Translations under genes and position numbers: made by a program
Source: Myotis daubentonii
Taxonomy: Eukaryota; Chordata; Mammalia; Chiroptera; Vespertilionidae
DNA: 64,000 nt
Direction of reading: 5' to 3'
NCBI RefSeq assembly: GCF_963259705.1
Contig: NC_081840.1
Span: 100,484,626-100,548,625 of the forward strand
Part shown: piece after piece, positions 31,450 to 42,775 of the stretch
Numbering within the stretch: the stretch's first letter is position 1
How the letters are laid out: the number at the start of each line of letters is the position of its first letter
Notes under the pieces: generated by a model
The model's input: only the letters and a program-made list of their open reading frames with translations
Database searches by the model: none
Told to the model about the DNA's origin: nothing

Positions 31450-33351
31450 AGAGAAACCAAGATGGCGGCATAGGTTAACGCCAGAGATTGCTGCCTCGAA
31501 CAACCACTTCAAAAAACAACTAAAGACGGAACAGACATCATCCAGAACCACAGGAAGGCTGGCTGAGTGGAAATTCTACAACTAGGAGGAAAGAGAATAT
31601 CATACCCAGACTCAGAGGAGGCGCAGTGCTGAAGTGAAATACTCAGGTGCGGAGTGCGCGTGAGCAGGCTGGCGGCGGAGGGCGCGGTTGTTGTTTTCAA
31701 TCGGGAGGGAGTTTCAGACTCTGAGCTCCAGATCCGGGCAAGTCTCTAGGGACCCAGACTCAAACGGGAGAATCGGGACTGTCTGGCTTCGGTCGGAACT
31801 CAAAGGCAGCTTTCTCTCCGAGGTTTGCAGCAGTTGCTGGGACTCTGTGAGGCAGAGCCCCTAGGGATGGAACTGAGAGCAGCCATAACTGCTCGCTCAG
31901 GCCCGCCCTGTAGACCCCCTGGGACCCGCCCTGCCCAAGCCCTGCCCAGAGCCATTTGCCGGATAGCCTCAAGCAAACGCTAGATTAGCACCGCCCTAGA
32001 GATCCAGCACAGAAGCTCTCCCACTGCAGACACAACAGACTCTCATAGCCAGTTAGCCTGGAGGTCAAATCACCCCCACTATTGCCAACAACAATCAAGG
32101 CTTAACTACAACAAGACTGCGCACAAAGACAACTAGGGGGTGTACCAAGAAAGCATAAAAAATGCGGAGACAAAGAAACAGGACAAAACTGTCAATGGAG
32201 GATATTGAGTTCAGAACCACAATTTTAAGGTCTCTTAAGAACTGTCTAGAAGCCGCCGATAAATGTAGTGAGATCCTCAAGAAAACTAATGAGACCCTCA
32301 ATGTTATGATAAAGAACCAACTAGAAATTAAGCATACACGAACTGAAATAACGAATACTATACAGACTTCCAACAGCAGACCAGAGGAGCGCAAGAATCA
32401 AGTCAAAGATTCGAAATGCGAAGAAGCAAAAAACACCCAACCAGAAAAGCAAAATGAAAAAAGAATCCGAAAATACGAAGATAGTGTAAGGAGCCTCTGG
32501 GACAGCTTCAAGCGTACCAACATCAGAATTATAGGGGTGCCAGAAGGTGAGAGAGAGCAAGATATTGAAAACCTATTTGAAGAAATAATGACAGAAAACT
32601 TCCCCCACCTGGTGAAAGAAATAGACTTCCAGGTCCAGGAAGCGCAGAGAACCCCAAACAAAAGGAATCCAAAGAGGACCACACCAAGACACATCATCAT
32701 TAAAATGCCAAGAGCAAAAGACAAAGAGAGAATCTTAAAAGCAGCAAGAGAAAGAAACTCAGTTACCTACAAGGGAATACCCATACGACTGTCAGCTGAT
32801 TTCTCAACAGAAACTTTACAGGCCAGAAGGGAATGGCAAGAAATATTCAAAGTGATGAATACCAAGAACCTACCACCAAGATTACTTTATCCAGCAAAGC
32901 TATCATTCAGAACTGAAGGTCAGATAAAGAGCTTCACAGATAAGGAAAAGCTAAAGGAGTTCATCACCACCAAACCAGTATTATATGAAATGCTGAAAGG
33001 TATCCTTTAAGAAGAGGAAGAAGAAGAAAAAGGTAAAGATACAAATTATGAACAACAAACATGCATCTATCAACAAGTGAATCTAAGAATCAAGTGAATA
33101 AATAATCTGGTGATCATAATAGAATCAGGGACATAGAAAGGGAATGGACTGACTATTCTTGGGGGGCGGGGGGAAGGGGTGTGGGAGATGCGGGAAGAGA
33201 CTGGACAAAAATCGTGCACCTATGGATGAGGATAGTGGGTGGGGAGTGAGGGCAGAAGGTGGGGCGGGAACTGGGAAGAGGGGAGTTATGGGGGGGAAAA
33301 AAGAGGAACAAATGTAATAATCTGAACAATAAAGATTTAATTTAAAAAAAA
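31450..33351 (+). mobile_element. Full-length HAL1 with intact ORF1
   Basis: The unit starts GAGAAACCAAGATGGCGGCA. It has a 5'UTR of about 710 bp, an uninterrupted ORF1 (32162-33010), then a 340-bp 3'UTR with a G-rich stretch and AATAAAG at about 33330, ending in poly(A). No ORF2 remnant lies between ORF1 and the 3'UTR, and the same arrangement occurs at 9.1-11.5 kb, so this is the family's structure and not a chance deletion. The intact ORF suggests a comparatively recent insertion. No clear target duplication is visible. Confidence 0.88.
32162..33010 (+). CDS. HAL1 ORF1 protein, L1 ORF1p-like RNA chaperone (282 aa)
   Basis: A complete frame starting MRRQRNRTKL, a typical L1 ORF1 start, and ending at TAA after LYEMLKGIL. 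Residues about 20-115 are charged and heptad-like, as in the trimerising coiled coil. Residues about 118-185 hold the RRM-like part: NIRIIGVPEGE at 120-130 and [17 protein letters not shown] at about 166-182. Residues 190-282 hold the C-terminal domain, with YKGIPIRLSADFS and LLYPAKLSF. It is shorter than human L1 ORF1p (338 aa). It would coat HAL1 RNA in cytoplasmic particles; reverse transcription would need an L1 ORF2p in trans. Expression is not shown by sequence alone. Confidence 0.9.
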   Translation: MRRQRNRTKLSMEDIEFRTTILRSLKNCLEAADKCSEILKKTNETLNVMIKNQLEIKHTRTEITNTIQTSNSRPEERKNQVKDSKCEEAKNTQPEKQNEKRIRKYEDSVRSLWDSFKRTNIRIIGVPEGEREQDIENLFEEIMTENFPHLVKEIDFQVQEAQRTPNKRNPKRTTPRHIIIKMPRAKDKERILKAARERNSVTYKGIPIRLSADFSTETLQARREWQEIFKVMNTKNLPPRLLYPAKLSFRTEGQIKSFTDKEKLKEFITTKPVLYEMLKGIL

Positions 33352-33394
33352 AGGGGGGTGGAGGTGGGAGGGAAGTGGGTGTGGCCATACAAGG

Positions 33395-33820
33395 GTAACA
33401 ATGAGTGATCCTTATGGTGATGGAAATATTCTATATCTTGACTAAATCAATATCAATATGCTGATTGTAATGTTGTACTATATAGTTTTGCAAGATGTTA
33501 CCATTGGGGGAAACTGAGAAAAGGGTTATCCCTGTGTTATTTCTTACAAATGAATGTAATTTGATAATTATCTCAAAATTAAAAGTTTAATTTAAAAAAA
33601 TAAATAAATAAATCTACGGTATTAGCAATCAAGATGTGGTTAATGTACGGGGGCGGGGGGGACACAAGGGGAGCCTCTGGTAGATCATGTAATGTTGCTT
33701 AATCTGAATGTTGGTTACATGACTGTTTCTGTTTTTGAAAATATATCAAGTTGTATACTTATGCACTTTTGTGTGTGTGTGTACCATACTTCAATGAAAA
33801 CATTTTAAGTGAAATGGCAG
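33395..33820 (+). mobile_element. Two old L1M 3'UTR fragments
   Basis: 33395-33605 has GTTACCATTGGGGGAAACTG and a TTAAAAGTTTAA tail. 33620-33820 has TTGGTTACATGACTG and a TATACTTATGCACTTTTGTG block ending near AATGAAAA. Both resemble 3' ends of old mammalian L1s. Confidence 0.65.
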
Positions 33821-35184
33821 AGTTCACACTAACACAAAAACACTTGATAGTTAGGTACAGGTTTGAAGACAGAACACAAAAACAAAAATCCAAAGGCCCT
33901 AGCTGACCACAAGCTAATGTGAAAGAAAGATAGCCAAATACCTCAGCTGTAATAAAGGATACAAGCATGACTTACAGAGATTGGATAATAATTTTTTATG
34001 CTACCGTGCAGCTACTTCAGCCCTGACCTGAATAATTCGTAATTTTTATTAACATCCTTTCAAAAGGATATTGAAAATTAGAAGGGATTCAAAGAAGAGC
34101 AATAGAGTTGATTAAAAATATGGGAAACAGACCCCTAAAAAAGGTTAAAAATAATGCATTTTTAAAAAATTGGGTGCTGATCCGACTCTCTTGATAAATG
34201 GTAAAATGACTACCCTGCCCTTTCCTTTCATCCTTTGCTCCTTTTCCCTCTTCTTTATTGGTAAGTAAACTTGTAAGAGCCAAATATATCAGTTGACATA
34301 TTTATTGAGTAGATATGTCAATGTCGTTCTAAAAGATGTTCAGTCATTAAAAGCACTAGTCAGAATAATTTGAGTTGCTCAGCTGCAGGAAGAGAAGACT
34401 TGATTGGCCTTAAAATTGCTGAAGATTTTTGAGACGGGCGTTTATCAGTCATTCTTTACCTCAGATAAAATGAAAGTAAATAATCTTAAATATCATCTTA
34501 AAATAAAGTGAAGATTTCAGCAGGACAGCAGACAGACTGGCTTGATGAGTGAACCACAAGGCCTGGGGACAGTGAAGAGAACTGGGTATTCTGACCAGGC
34601 TAGGTCCTTTCTAACTGCATAGCTTTTACTGTCTCCTCAGTAGTGCCTGACATTTGTAACACCTTATAGTTCTCTTCCAGGGACACTTTTGTGCCCATTC
34701 CTCTCAACTTAGAACCCTGCTTTTGAATTGGAGCTGCCAAAGGGAAATCTGTCCTTAAGGAAACCTCAGAGGCAGCTGGTGGGCGGGCCCTCCCTGCAGC
34801 CCTGCTGCTCCCCTGGGGGCTGGGGGCTGGGAGCAGGCCAGCCAGGCTGTAGAACACTAGGCAGGGACTTCCTTCTGTCACCAGTCACCATGGTGATCTC
34901 AAGCAAGCAGCTGCCCTCCCCACCATCCTGAAGCGGTCTGAAGGGTTTCCTATGCAGGTGCACGACAGTGGGCAGTCCCAGAGAGGCCTGAAGCCTGAGG
35001 AAGTCCAGGCCTCTTCCTCAGCCAAGCCAATTACCTCACCTGGGGCTCCTAGTAGAATGCAGGGTTCACTTAAGGGCAGACTTTGCCATTTCTCTTGTCT
35101 GAGAAAATGTCCCCTAGCACTAACATGCTCCTCTCCTCGCATCTCATTGCCACCTGAGGCCTAGAAAAGAGAACACAGTTGGGA
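33821..35184. other. Unique sequence, no gene recognised
   Basis: No repeat, splice-flanked exon or long ORF is convincing. Frames of 60-93 codons around 34.6-35.1 kb overlap on both strands in GC-rich DNA and look like chance. Confidence 0.5.
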
Positions 35185-35400
35185 CCATGTTTTTTTTCTG
35201 TTTAAGTGTTTTATTAAGTATAGTTGGCATACAGTATTATGTTTCAGTGTGCACCATAGTGATTCAACATTCTTATACCTTTCAATGTGATTGCCACACT
35301 AAGTCTACTGCCCATCTGTCACCATGCAGATTATTACAATACTTTTGACACATTCCCTATGCTGTACATATAACTCTATTATTTTATTCAAGTGAAAATG
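35185..35400 (+). mobile_element. Old L1 3' fragment
   Basis: Blocks TTAAGTATAGTTGGCATACA, TGATTCAACATTCTTATACC and TTCCCTATGCTGTACATA match the 3' part of an old L1 seen across laurasiatherian mammals. It has no coding content. Confidence 0.7.
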
Positions 35401-38224
35401 GAACAACATGGACTCTTAGGTTTAGGTCAGGGTTTCTCTCCTTTTCCACCAGCATTTTACCCATCAGCTATTGCTGATGGGAGACCTTCCAGACCCCTCC
35501 GGACCTGATTCCTAAAGAGGCAGCTGCCCTTCTTCTGAGCAACCTGCTTCCCCTTGAGCAGCCCTTTACACCAGCACCCACTCTCACCACCCTGCACACT
35601 CCAGCCTCTGACAGGAGCTGCAAGGACAGCACCCCCACATGGCACCTGCCACTGGCACACACAAAGCAGGGCTAGGGCAAGCGCCCAGGGGAACCAACAG
35701 CTGGCAGGCCATCTCTCAGCCTGGACACCTGCTGTGCTGAGCTTCAGGGAGGAGGGGGCTCCTAATAGGGAGTATCTCCAACAAGACATCTGCTCCCTAG
35801 CCACAAGATCTGAAAGGCAGATGCAGGAGATGTGAGGGGTGATGTCAAGGCAGCCTGTACCCCGCAGCTGTGTGCAGACTCCCACTCTCCCATGTGGCCA
35901 CAGTCTGTCCCTTTCAAGCCAATCCTCTCTTCCCCCTACTCAGCTGGCATCTGGGGAAAGAAAAGTATCTCAAACAAAGCTGTCTGTTGGCAGCTTTTCC
36001 CTGGCCTGCTCAGGCTCCCCTGCCACCCCCCATGTCGGGCCTGTCTGTGACACACGGCTCCTCCATGCCAGGCAACTCTGGGCCCTAGCCAGGTCTCCAG
36101 CAGGGCCTGACACCTTTGTCAGATACCAGGAGGATGTCTGGGCTAGAGCACCGGAGGCCAAGTGCCTGCAGTACACTGGGCACTGCCTTTGGGGACAAAA
36201 GTGACAGATGAGTGAGGGGATTTCTTGCTAGATCACCAGTCTGGAGCCTCTCTGGCAGCTCTTGAAGGAGCAACCCCTCCACCCTGTCAGCTTTTTCTCT
36301 TGGCTGAATCTGAACTGAATGGGGAATGGGGAGGGTGGCTTCCCTCCTGTGAACTGGGGAATTGACTTTTGGGTAAAAGCTATATCAAGAACTCAAAGCC
36401 AATTCTATGAGCCTAGTTGGAAGCAAAGAAAAGGCTGTCATCACACCTTGATTAGCATAAGGATTGGAAAACAAACAAACAAGCAGTTCTGCCCTTGGCC
36501 TTGCCAGAGAGAGCAAAGTCTGCTCAGTAGACATTTATGTTGCCCAAGACCCTCAGGCAACCTGGGGTTTTCTTTTCTCCAGGCACAATGCTGATCATGC
36601 CCAGAATATAAAAGAGTGATCTCGGGGTAAGGGCAGTGGCACCAAACATGACTTCTAGGCTTAGTCACTGCAGAAGCCCTGTGTCCAACAACTAATGGGT
36701 CCTGTGTGTAAAAGACAGTACTGTCCCGCTGGCCTAAGCAGCCCAAAGATACTCCTTTTCAGAAGTCCCCAAGTTAAAGTACAACAACAGAGTGACAAAA
36801 TGGTCATTCTCCAGTCACAAACCCCGATATACACAGTCCCCTGGGTTTGTAATCATTGTCTGCCCACTTGCTTCTAGTTCCTGATTTTTGCAGATTGGGC
36901 TCTAACCTTCCTACCCACTCTCTGGGGACTCAAGAGACACGTCCGATGAAATCCTAGGCAGTTGAGCTTTTATCTTAGGTGACCACAGGGTGGGAGCCCT
37001 GTGACACCCCAGTCCCCGTTATTTCCCCCCACTGGTCTCAGCCACCTGCAGAATGCTGGCTTCTGAAAACTCACAGTCCTGGATGATGGCTTGCAGGTGG
37101 CCTGGGAATTCCATAAGCCACACGGGACTTTCAGAAACTCCATGGCTTGAGCTCCAGGGAACATGGAGAATGCAGACCAGGATATGCGCTGGTTACAAAA
37201 GGCCTGTGTGTGTGTACGTGCACAGTGCTCTCACACACACACACACACACATACACACAGAGATATAGACAACCATCACTCTCTGTTCAACTCTTTATCA
37301 TCCAACCCCCTCCCTCCTCTTGTCTGCTGCCCCATTAAACCTGCCATCACTGAGAACCTCGATGTGCACATCTACATTACTCTGCTCACTACACTGTCAC
37401 ATCATCACCCTTTTATTTCACGATTTACCTCTCCAGTTCTGTGAAGTGACAACAGAGGCTATCTTGTTTGTGGCCTAGTACAGCGAACACATGTTTGGTA
37501 TTTGTGGAGTGAACTAAATCCTCCAGATGGTTCACTAATTACAAGCTCAGCTGTCTGCTCCCAGGGCTAGCCTCACATGAGCTACCCTGGTCTCCTTGGC
37601 TCTTTAGCCCCCTCATCATCCACACCAAAGTAAATGGAACCTGCATTTTTTATGAATTAGGCAAGCTTCATGCTTTAAATGGGCAAAAAAGGAAAAACAC
37701 TTAGCCATATAGGCAGAATGGATTTTATTCTCTCAGGAGTTCCATTAGAGAATAGAATGTAAGAGGTGATCAAAGCAAAAAAGAAGCAAATGGAATCTCT
37801 CTCTGCATCAGCCCTTGACAGCTCTCAGTCCTCTTCAGGCATTGCACCCAAGTCCCTTGAAGCCAAGGGAAAGGACATAGTATACAGAGCAGGTGCCCAG
37901 TGTGCCCATAGAAAGAGTATTATTCTGGGTGCCAGAAAATCTGGGTGCCTATCATGGTGTTCTTGGATATACCCTTGAACTTCTCTGAACTTCTATTTTT
38001 CTGCAAAATAATAATAAATGTGCCCTAACGGTTGTGAAGAATAAATGGACTAAACACTAGGCGAGGGTTTTGGAAGGTCCAGTGCTCCCTTCTAAGGAAC
38101 ACGTGGAGCTGACAAACGCTGAGAGGCTGGTGCATAGTCAGCCCAGTCAAGCCTGGAAACAGAGGAAGGGAGTGTGGTGTTGCCCCACCTCTCCCCTCTC
38201 TTCTCCGTGCTGCCCCTGTGTGCT
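35401..38224. other. Unique sequence with CA-rich microsatellite
   Basis: No gene is recognised. Frames of up to 142 codons (for example 35457-35885 minus) show no known domain and overlap other frames. A CA run lies at 37230-37260. Confidence 0.5.
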
Positions 38225-38600
38225 CCTGCTATGGGCTGAATTGTGCCTCCCCATGCTGCCCAGTTAAAGTGTGTTGAAGTCCTAACCCCAGTACCTCAGA
38301 ATGTGGCTGAATTTGGAGATAGGAACCTTTAAAAGAGGTAATCAAGTTAAAATAAGGTCATTAGGGTGAGCCCTAACCCAATATGGCTGGTGTCCTTATA
38401 CGAAGAGGAGATTGGGGCACAGAGAGGACCATGTGGCAACTTTGAAAGAAGGAAGTCATCTAGAAGCCAACGGGAGAGGCCTCAGAAGAAACCAACCCTC
38501 TGACACCTTGATCTCAGACTTCCAAACTCCCGAATTGAAGGAAATGGATTTGTGTTGTTTAAGTGCTTTGACATGGCAGCCCTCGTGAACTGGTACAGCC
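38225..38600 (+). mobile_element. MaLR (MLT1-like) LTR
   Basis: It has ATGGGCTGAATTGTGCCTCC, GTCCTAACCCCAGTACC, AAGTTAAAATAAGGTCATTA, GGTGTCCTTATACGAAGAGG and CACCTTGATCTCAGACTT in the MLT1 order. No internal region is attached. Confidence 0.83.
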
Positions 38601-39534
38601 CCTTCCTGCCTTTCTACTTGTCCTTGGGCCCTAGTGGGTGTTGTTGTCCTGCAAGGAGCAGCTCCCTAGCAGGCTCTGGCAATGCACCTTGAAAAGCAAA
38701 TGCATGATGCCTGGTCACAGGGCTCTCCCATCTGTCAGGCCAGGGTATGTCAAGTAGGGGCATTTTCAGTCAAAGATGAACACTTCAGGGTGACTTCCAT
38801 CTCACTGCTGAGTCATTTGGGAGGGTGTGTCCTATTCACCTCAGACCCTAGACTACAGACAATTGCCTGCTCCGGTGGGTCCCAAATGCAATTCCTTATA
38901 TAGCTGCCAGTGTCCCCTGGGGAGACTGATACAATGCAGACTCCTGAGCTTGCCCACAGAAATTCTGAATCAATAAGCAGGAGGGGGTGGGGGCTCTGAG
39001 AATCTGTACTTTTAGCAAGTTCTTAGGTGACCCTGGAGTGTGGACAGGTCCAGGAATCACCACCTTGTCTGCCATTGTGTGAAGGATGTCCCTGTGTTTC
39101 ATGGGCCAGTTTGAAGTCAAGTTCTCTGTGAGAATGAGAATGATGGTCAGAAAATTAGCATAGCTTCTCAAAGAGCACAGGTGATTACGCACAAAGGCCA
39201 CCAGCTCTGGAGAAAACCTTCGTGAAGTCTGATGGGCCCTTGCCCCCTGTGCCTTCTCTTCAATGGGATCCAATTCCAAATGACCTCCATTCTGAGTCAC
39301 GAATTACATGATATGGGAGCTGAGGCCAGTGCCAGGGGTCTCTGATGTTCAGGCCCCTCCATTTACCTTCAAGGAGACTGCAGTGAGAGGCAGAATAGCC
39401 TTGCCCAAGCCAAGGAGCCAGCTGCAGTAGAGCCATGTGCAGGTTTCCAGATTCCTCTTTGTGCTTTTGCTTTCCCAACAGCACCATTAAACACCATTTC
39501 AGCTTCTGAATATGATTCTGACAGGAAAGAAAAT
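38601..39534. other. Unassigned sequence
   Basis: No gene or clear repeat. 38.88-39.06 kb resembles an old reversed DNA-transposon or LTR fragment, but too weakly to name. Confidence 0.35.
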
Positions 39535-39760
39535 AAGACTCTGATAGGGCTTAAAGAGCACCTGTATGCCAGGCACTTTGTGTGCATTATCTCATTAACC
39601 CTCTGTTATCTCACTAACAATGACTCTGTCTTGTTAGACCTTATTGTGCACATTTTATATCCAAGAGACCTGTCCAACATCACACAGACAATAGAGTTGG
39701 AGCCAGAATTCACCTCAGGTCTGTCTAACTACAAGTCCTGTATAGCTCATAATCTGGGGC
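39535..39760 (-). mobile_element. MIR SINE
   Basis: Reversed MIR-type blocks: GCCAGGCACTTTGTGTGCAT, TATCTCATTAACCCTC and ACATCACACAGACAATAGAG. Old and diverged. Confidence 0.7.
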
Positions 39761-40550
39761 AATATTACTTTTCAAATACCAGGAACCCTCCCCCTGGGCT
39801 GGCATCCGAGGAATTTATCCCATTCACTATGTGGCCACAGTCCAGCCTGATCAGGAGTCCTTCCTGCCCCACCCATGGCCTTCTGGCTTTCCAGACTCTC
39901 CAGCGTCTTTCTGGCAGCTCTCAGATGACACCCAATGGGATGGGCAGGGCAGCAGCACCTGTGCTAGGAACAGGGAAGCCCCACCAGAGAAGAAGACAGT
40001 TCCTGCTCTGATGCCTACAGCATCTGGTTTCTGAGAGAATCCTTGGCTTTCTCCTGTTAGTTCATACGAGGTATAGCATTGGGAGTTACATCTTACACAG
40101 TGATGTCACTGTTCCTGGGCCTACAGGAGGGCTTCTTGTGGGAATCCCTAAGCTGATACCACCTGTAGGGTCTGGTCACAATGATCTGCTGCCTCAATAC
40201 AAAATGAATGACGGGAGGGGAGAGATGTGGAGGGTTTCCCACACCCACCATCTTCTATGATATTCATTCTTAGCTCCTGGGTCTTTGCTCTCCTTATCCT
40301 TCAACATGGACCATTCTTCCTTTTACACACTTGACAAGTGAGAAAGTGTTATTGAAGTGGGGTGATGAAAAAAGGACCCCAAATTATGCCTTCCATTACA
40401 ATATCAATCCACACCAAATAAATCTTTTTAAGACATTCCTCCATTCAATTCACACATACAATAGAAATCACTAGAGCTGCCCTCAATCCATGGCTTTCTA
40501 GGACAGTCAACTGGCAGCAAAGTCTACTGCAAGGAATTTCTTCTCTGGTA
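39761..40550. other. Unique sequence
   Basis: Nothing recognised apart from short unsupported ORFs. It ends at a palindrome next to the HeliBat pair. Confidence 0.4.
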
Positions 40551-40577
40551 TATCTACACAAAGACTTTGTGTAGATA
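40551..40577. repeat. 27-bp palindrome at the edge of a HeliBat
   Basis: TATCTACACAAAG (40551-40563) and its exact inverse (40565-40577) flank a single A. The left arm resembles the HeliBat 5' terminus TCTACACTAATAAAAG, which starts at 40582. Confidence 0.9.
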
Positions 40578-40581
40578 CAAA

Positions 40582-41172
40582 TCTACACTAATAAAAGACA
40601 AAGATGCTAATTGACTGTGCCTTTGCTATGCCCAAGCCACACCCACCAGCCAATCAGAACAACTATATGCAAATTAACCCATCCAAGATGGCGGCCAGCA
40701 GCCACGGAGGTGGAGCAAGCAGGAGGCTTGGTTGCCCCGGCAATAGAGGAAGCCAAGCTTCCCACCTGCTCTGGCTGACTGTGGCCTCCGCAAAAAGCAA
40801 CAAAGTTTCAATTATAGAAGCTAAATAAATCCCAGATACCTGCTTCCAGCCAGCCTCCACTGGGAGCTTGGGTGGCTGGGGGCCGTGGCCAGCCTGCAAA
40901 CAGCCATCAGCCCCTCACCCAGGCTGGCCACACCCTCATGGGGTAAGGGTCTCCGCTGGGGGGTTGGCTAGCCTGCAAACAGCCATTAGCTCCTCCCCGA
41001 GGCTGGCCAGGCACCCCACCAGGGACCCCCACCCTGAAGGGAGTGTGGACAGTCTGAAAACGGCCCTCAGCCCCTCACCCAGGCTGGTCAGGCACCCCAG
41101 CAAGACCCCCACCCTGATCCGGGACACCCTTCAGAGCAAACCAGCCGGCCCCCACCCATGCACCAGGACTCT
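40582..41172 (+). mobile_element. HeliBat-type element with promoter-like and 80-bp repeat segments
   Basis: The 5' end reads TCTACACTAATAAAAGACAA, followed by TATGCAAATTAACCCATCC and AAGATGGCGG (40685-40694), then a GC-rich segment. Three 80-bp units then start at 40891, 40971 and 41051 around a GCCTGCAAACAGCC core. No CTAG end is found before the next HeliBat 5' terminus. The GC-rich block looks like a captured promoter or first-exon region, but I cannot name the donor gene. Confidence 0.78.
40891..41130. repeat. Three 80-bp tandem units in HeliBat
   Basis: The core GCCTGCAAAC recurs at 40891 and 40971 and, diverged, at 41051. Each unit also holds a CAGGCTGG(C/T)CA block. Confidence 0.85.
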
Positions 41173-41455
41173 ATCCTATATAATAAAAGGGTAATATGCA
41201 AAATGACCCTAACAGCAGAATGACTGGGAATCACTGGTCACTATGACACACACTGACCACCAGGGGGCAGACGCTCAATGTAGGAGCTGCCCCCTGGTGG
41301 TCAGTGCACTCCCACAGGGGGAGCTCTGCTCAGCCACAAGCCAGGCTGACAGCTGCCAGTACAGCGGTGGTGGTGGGAGCCTCTCCCGCCTCCTCAGCAG
41401 CGCTAAGGATGTCTGACTGCAGCTAGGTCTGCTCCCCACTGGCAAGTGGACATCA
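41173..41455 (+). mobile_element. HeliBat-type element, 5' end intact
   Basis: It starts TCCTATATAATAAAAGGGTA, a standard HeliBat 5' end. It then carries CACTGACCACCAGGGGGCAG and an inverted TGCCCCCTGGTGGTCAGTGC, as in the element at 6.1 kb. The 3' end is not clear. It follows the preceding HeliBat with no spacer. Confidence 0.78.
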
Positions 41456-41879
41456 GAAAATGAACATTAGTTCCCCAGGCCTTTCTTTAAAAGGTATCAA
41501 CATACCTTTGTTAACGTCAATGTTAAATCTAGGTCAAGTTTAGGAAACCACAGAAAAAGTAGGAACTGAAAGCCCTTTAAGAAGAAAGTCAGGATAACAG
41601 GGAGATCCCTGCACACATTCCCTTGGATCACTACTAGTGCCCAGCCTGGAAAAACTTGGAGCCAAGTTATACAGTCCCTGGCCATTCTGAGTAACATAGT
41701 GGTGTGTAGACCATGTTCTGAGTACTAACATACCATGAACACAAACACTAGAAAGTTGTGGTACATGAAAGTGAAGATGTTTCACCTTTCAATAGAGAAA
41801 TGAGGAGCACCCACTCCTCCCTTCCTGTCCCATCAGAAGATTCTGGCTCCTTCCCATGACATGGGTACATTGAGGCTCA
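41456..41879. other. Unassigned sequence
   Basis: No gene or recognised repeat. Confidence 0.4.
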
Positions 41880-42775
41880 TTCATTCATTTGTGTGTGTGT
41901 TTTTCAGCAAATATTGATTAAGCTCATGATGTATGTCAGGCACTGTTCTAGGCACTAGAAGTCCAGCAGTGAACAAAAGAAACCAGCCAAACAACAACAC
42001 AGGCAAAAACCACTGCCCTCACGGAGCTTCTATTCTAGCTGAGGAAACAGAAGGTGAATAAAAAACAGTATAAGGTAAGAAAATGATAAGGGGTGAAAGA
42101 AAATAGAGAAGAGAGATGTGAAGTGTGAGGGGTGGTTGAAGTGTGAGAAAGCATTCTGAAGTTACTTTTTTTTAACATATTTTTATTGATTTCAGAGAGG
42201 AAGGGAGAGGGAGATAGAAACATCAATTATGAGAGAGAATCATTGATTGGCTGCCTTCTGCATGTCCCCCACCGGAGATCAAGGCCACAACTCAGGCATG
42301 TGCCCTTGACTAGAATCAAACCCGGGACCGTTCAGTCCGCAAGTTGACGCTTTATCCACTGAGCCAAACCAGCCAGTGCTGAAGTTACTTTTGAGTAAAG
42401 ATGTGAAGAAGTTAAGAAACAACCAGGTGGATAGTATTTTAGGTATAGAAAACAGTAAGTGCAAAGGCTCTGAGGCAGGAACCGGGGCGGGGGAGGCACA
42501 AAGGAGAGTAGTAGAAGATGAGGTCAGGCAGGTAAGGAGCAGGGACAGGAGATAATTCATGTGGAAGAAATTCTGGAGAGTTTGGCAGAGGAATGCCAAA
42601 CTGACTTCAAACTGGAAGCTGTAACTGTCCATTAAAGAGGATGAGAGCAGGTGCAAGGAGACAAATCAGGAGACTGCAGTCATCCTAGGGAATTTTGATG
42701 GTGGCTTGACCACAGCAGTGGAGGTGATAAAAGGTGATTGAAAATATATTTTCAGGAAAGTATTAGCAACAACTG
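41880..42775. mobile_element. Ancient interspersed repeat, family unassigned, with nested Ves
   Basis: Blocks such as GGCACTGTTCTAGGCACTAG, GCAAAGGCTCTGAGGCAGGA and GATGGTGGCTTGACCACAG follow a widespread old mammalian repeat consensus (L2-like in character). The same family appears around 48.83-48.92 and 49.30-49.40 kb. I cannot place it with certainty. Confidence 0.55.
42170..42378 (-). mobile_element. Ves SINE, minus orientation
   Basis: Exact 14-bp duplications CTGAAGTTACTTTT at 42156-42169 and 42379-42392. The tRNA-like head lies at the right end. It is nested in the ancient repeat. Confidence 0.94.

Noticed and set aside
35457..35885. 142-codon minus-strand ORF
   Set aside because: No recognisable domain, overlaps other frames, and no evidence of selection can be seen.
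39580..40011. 143-codon plus-strand ORF
   Set aside because: The start overlaps a MIR and there is no domain similarity.
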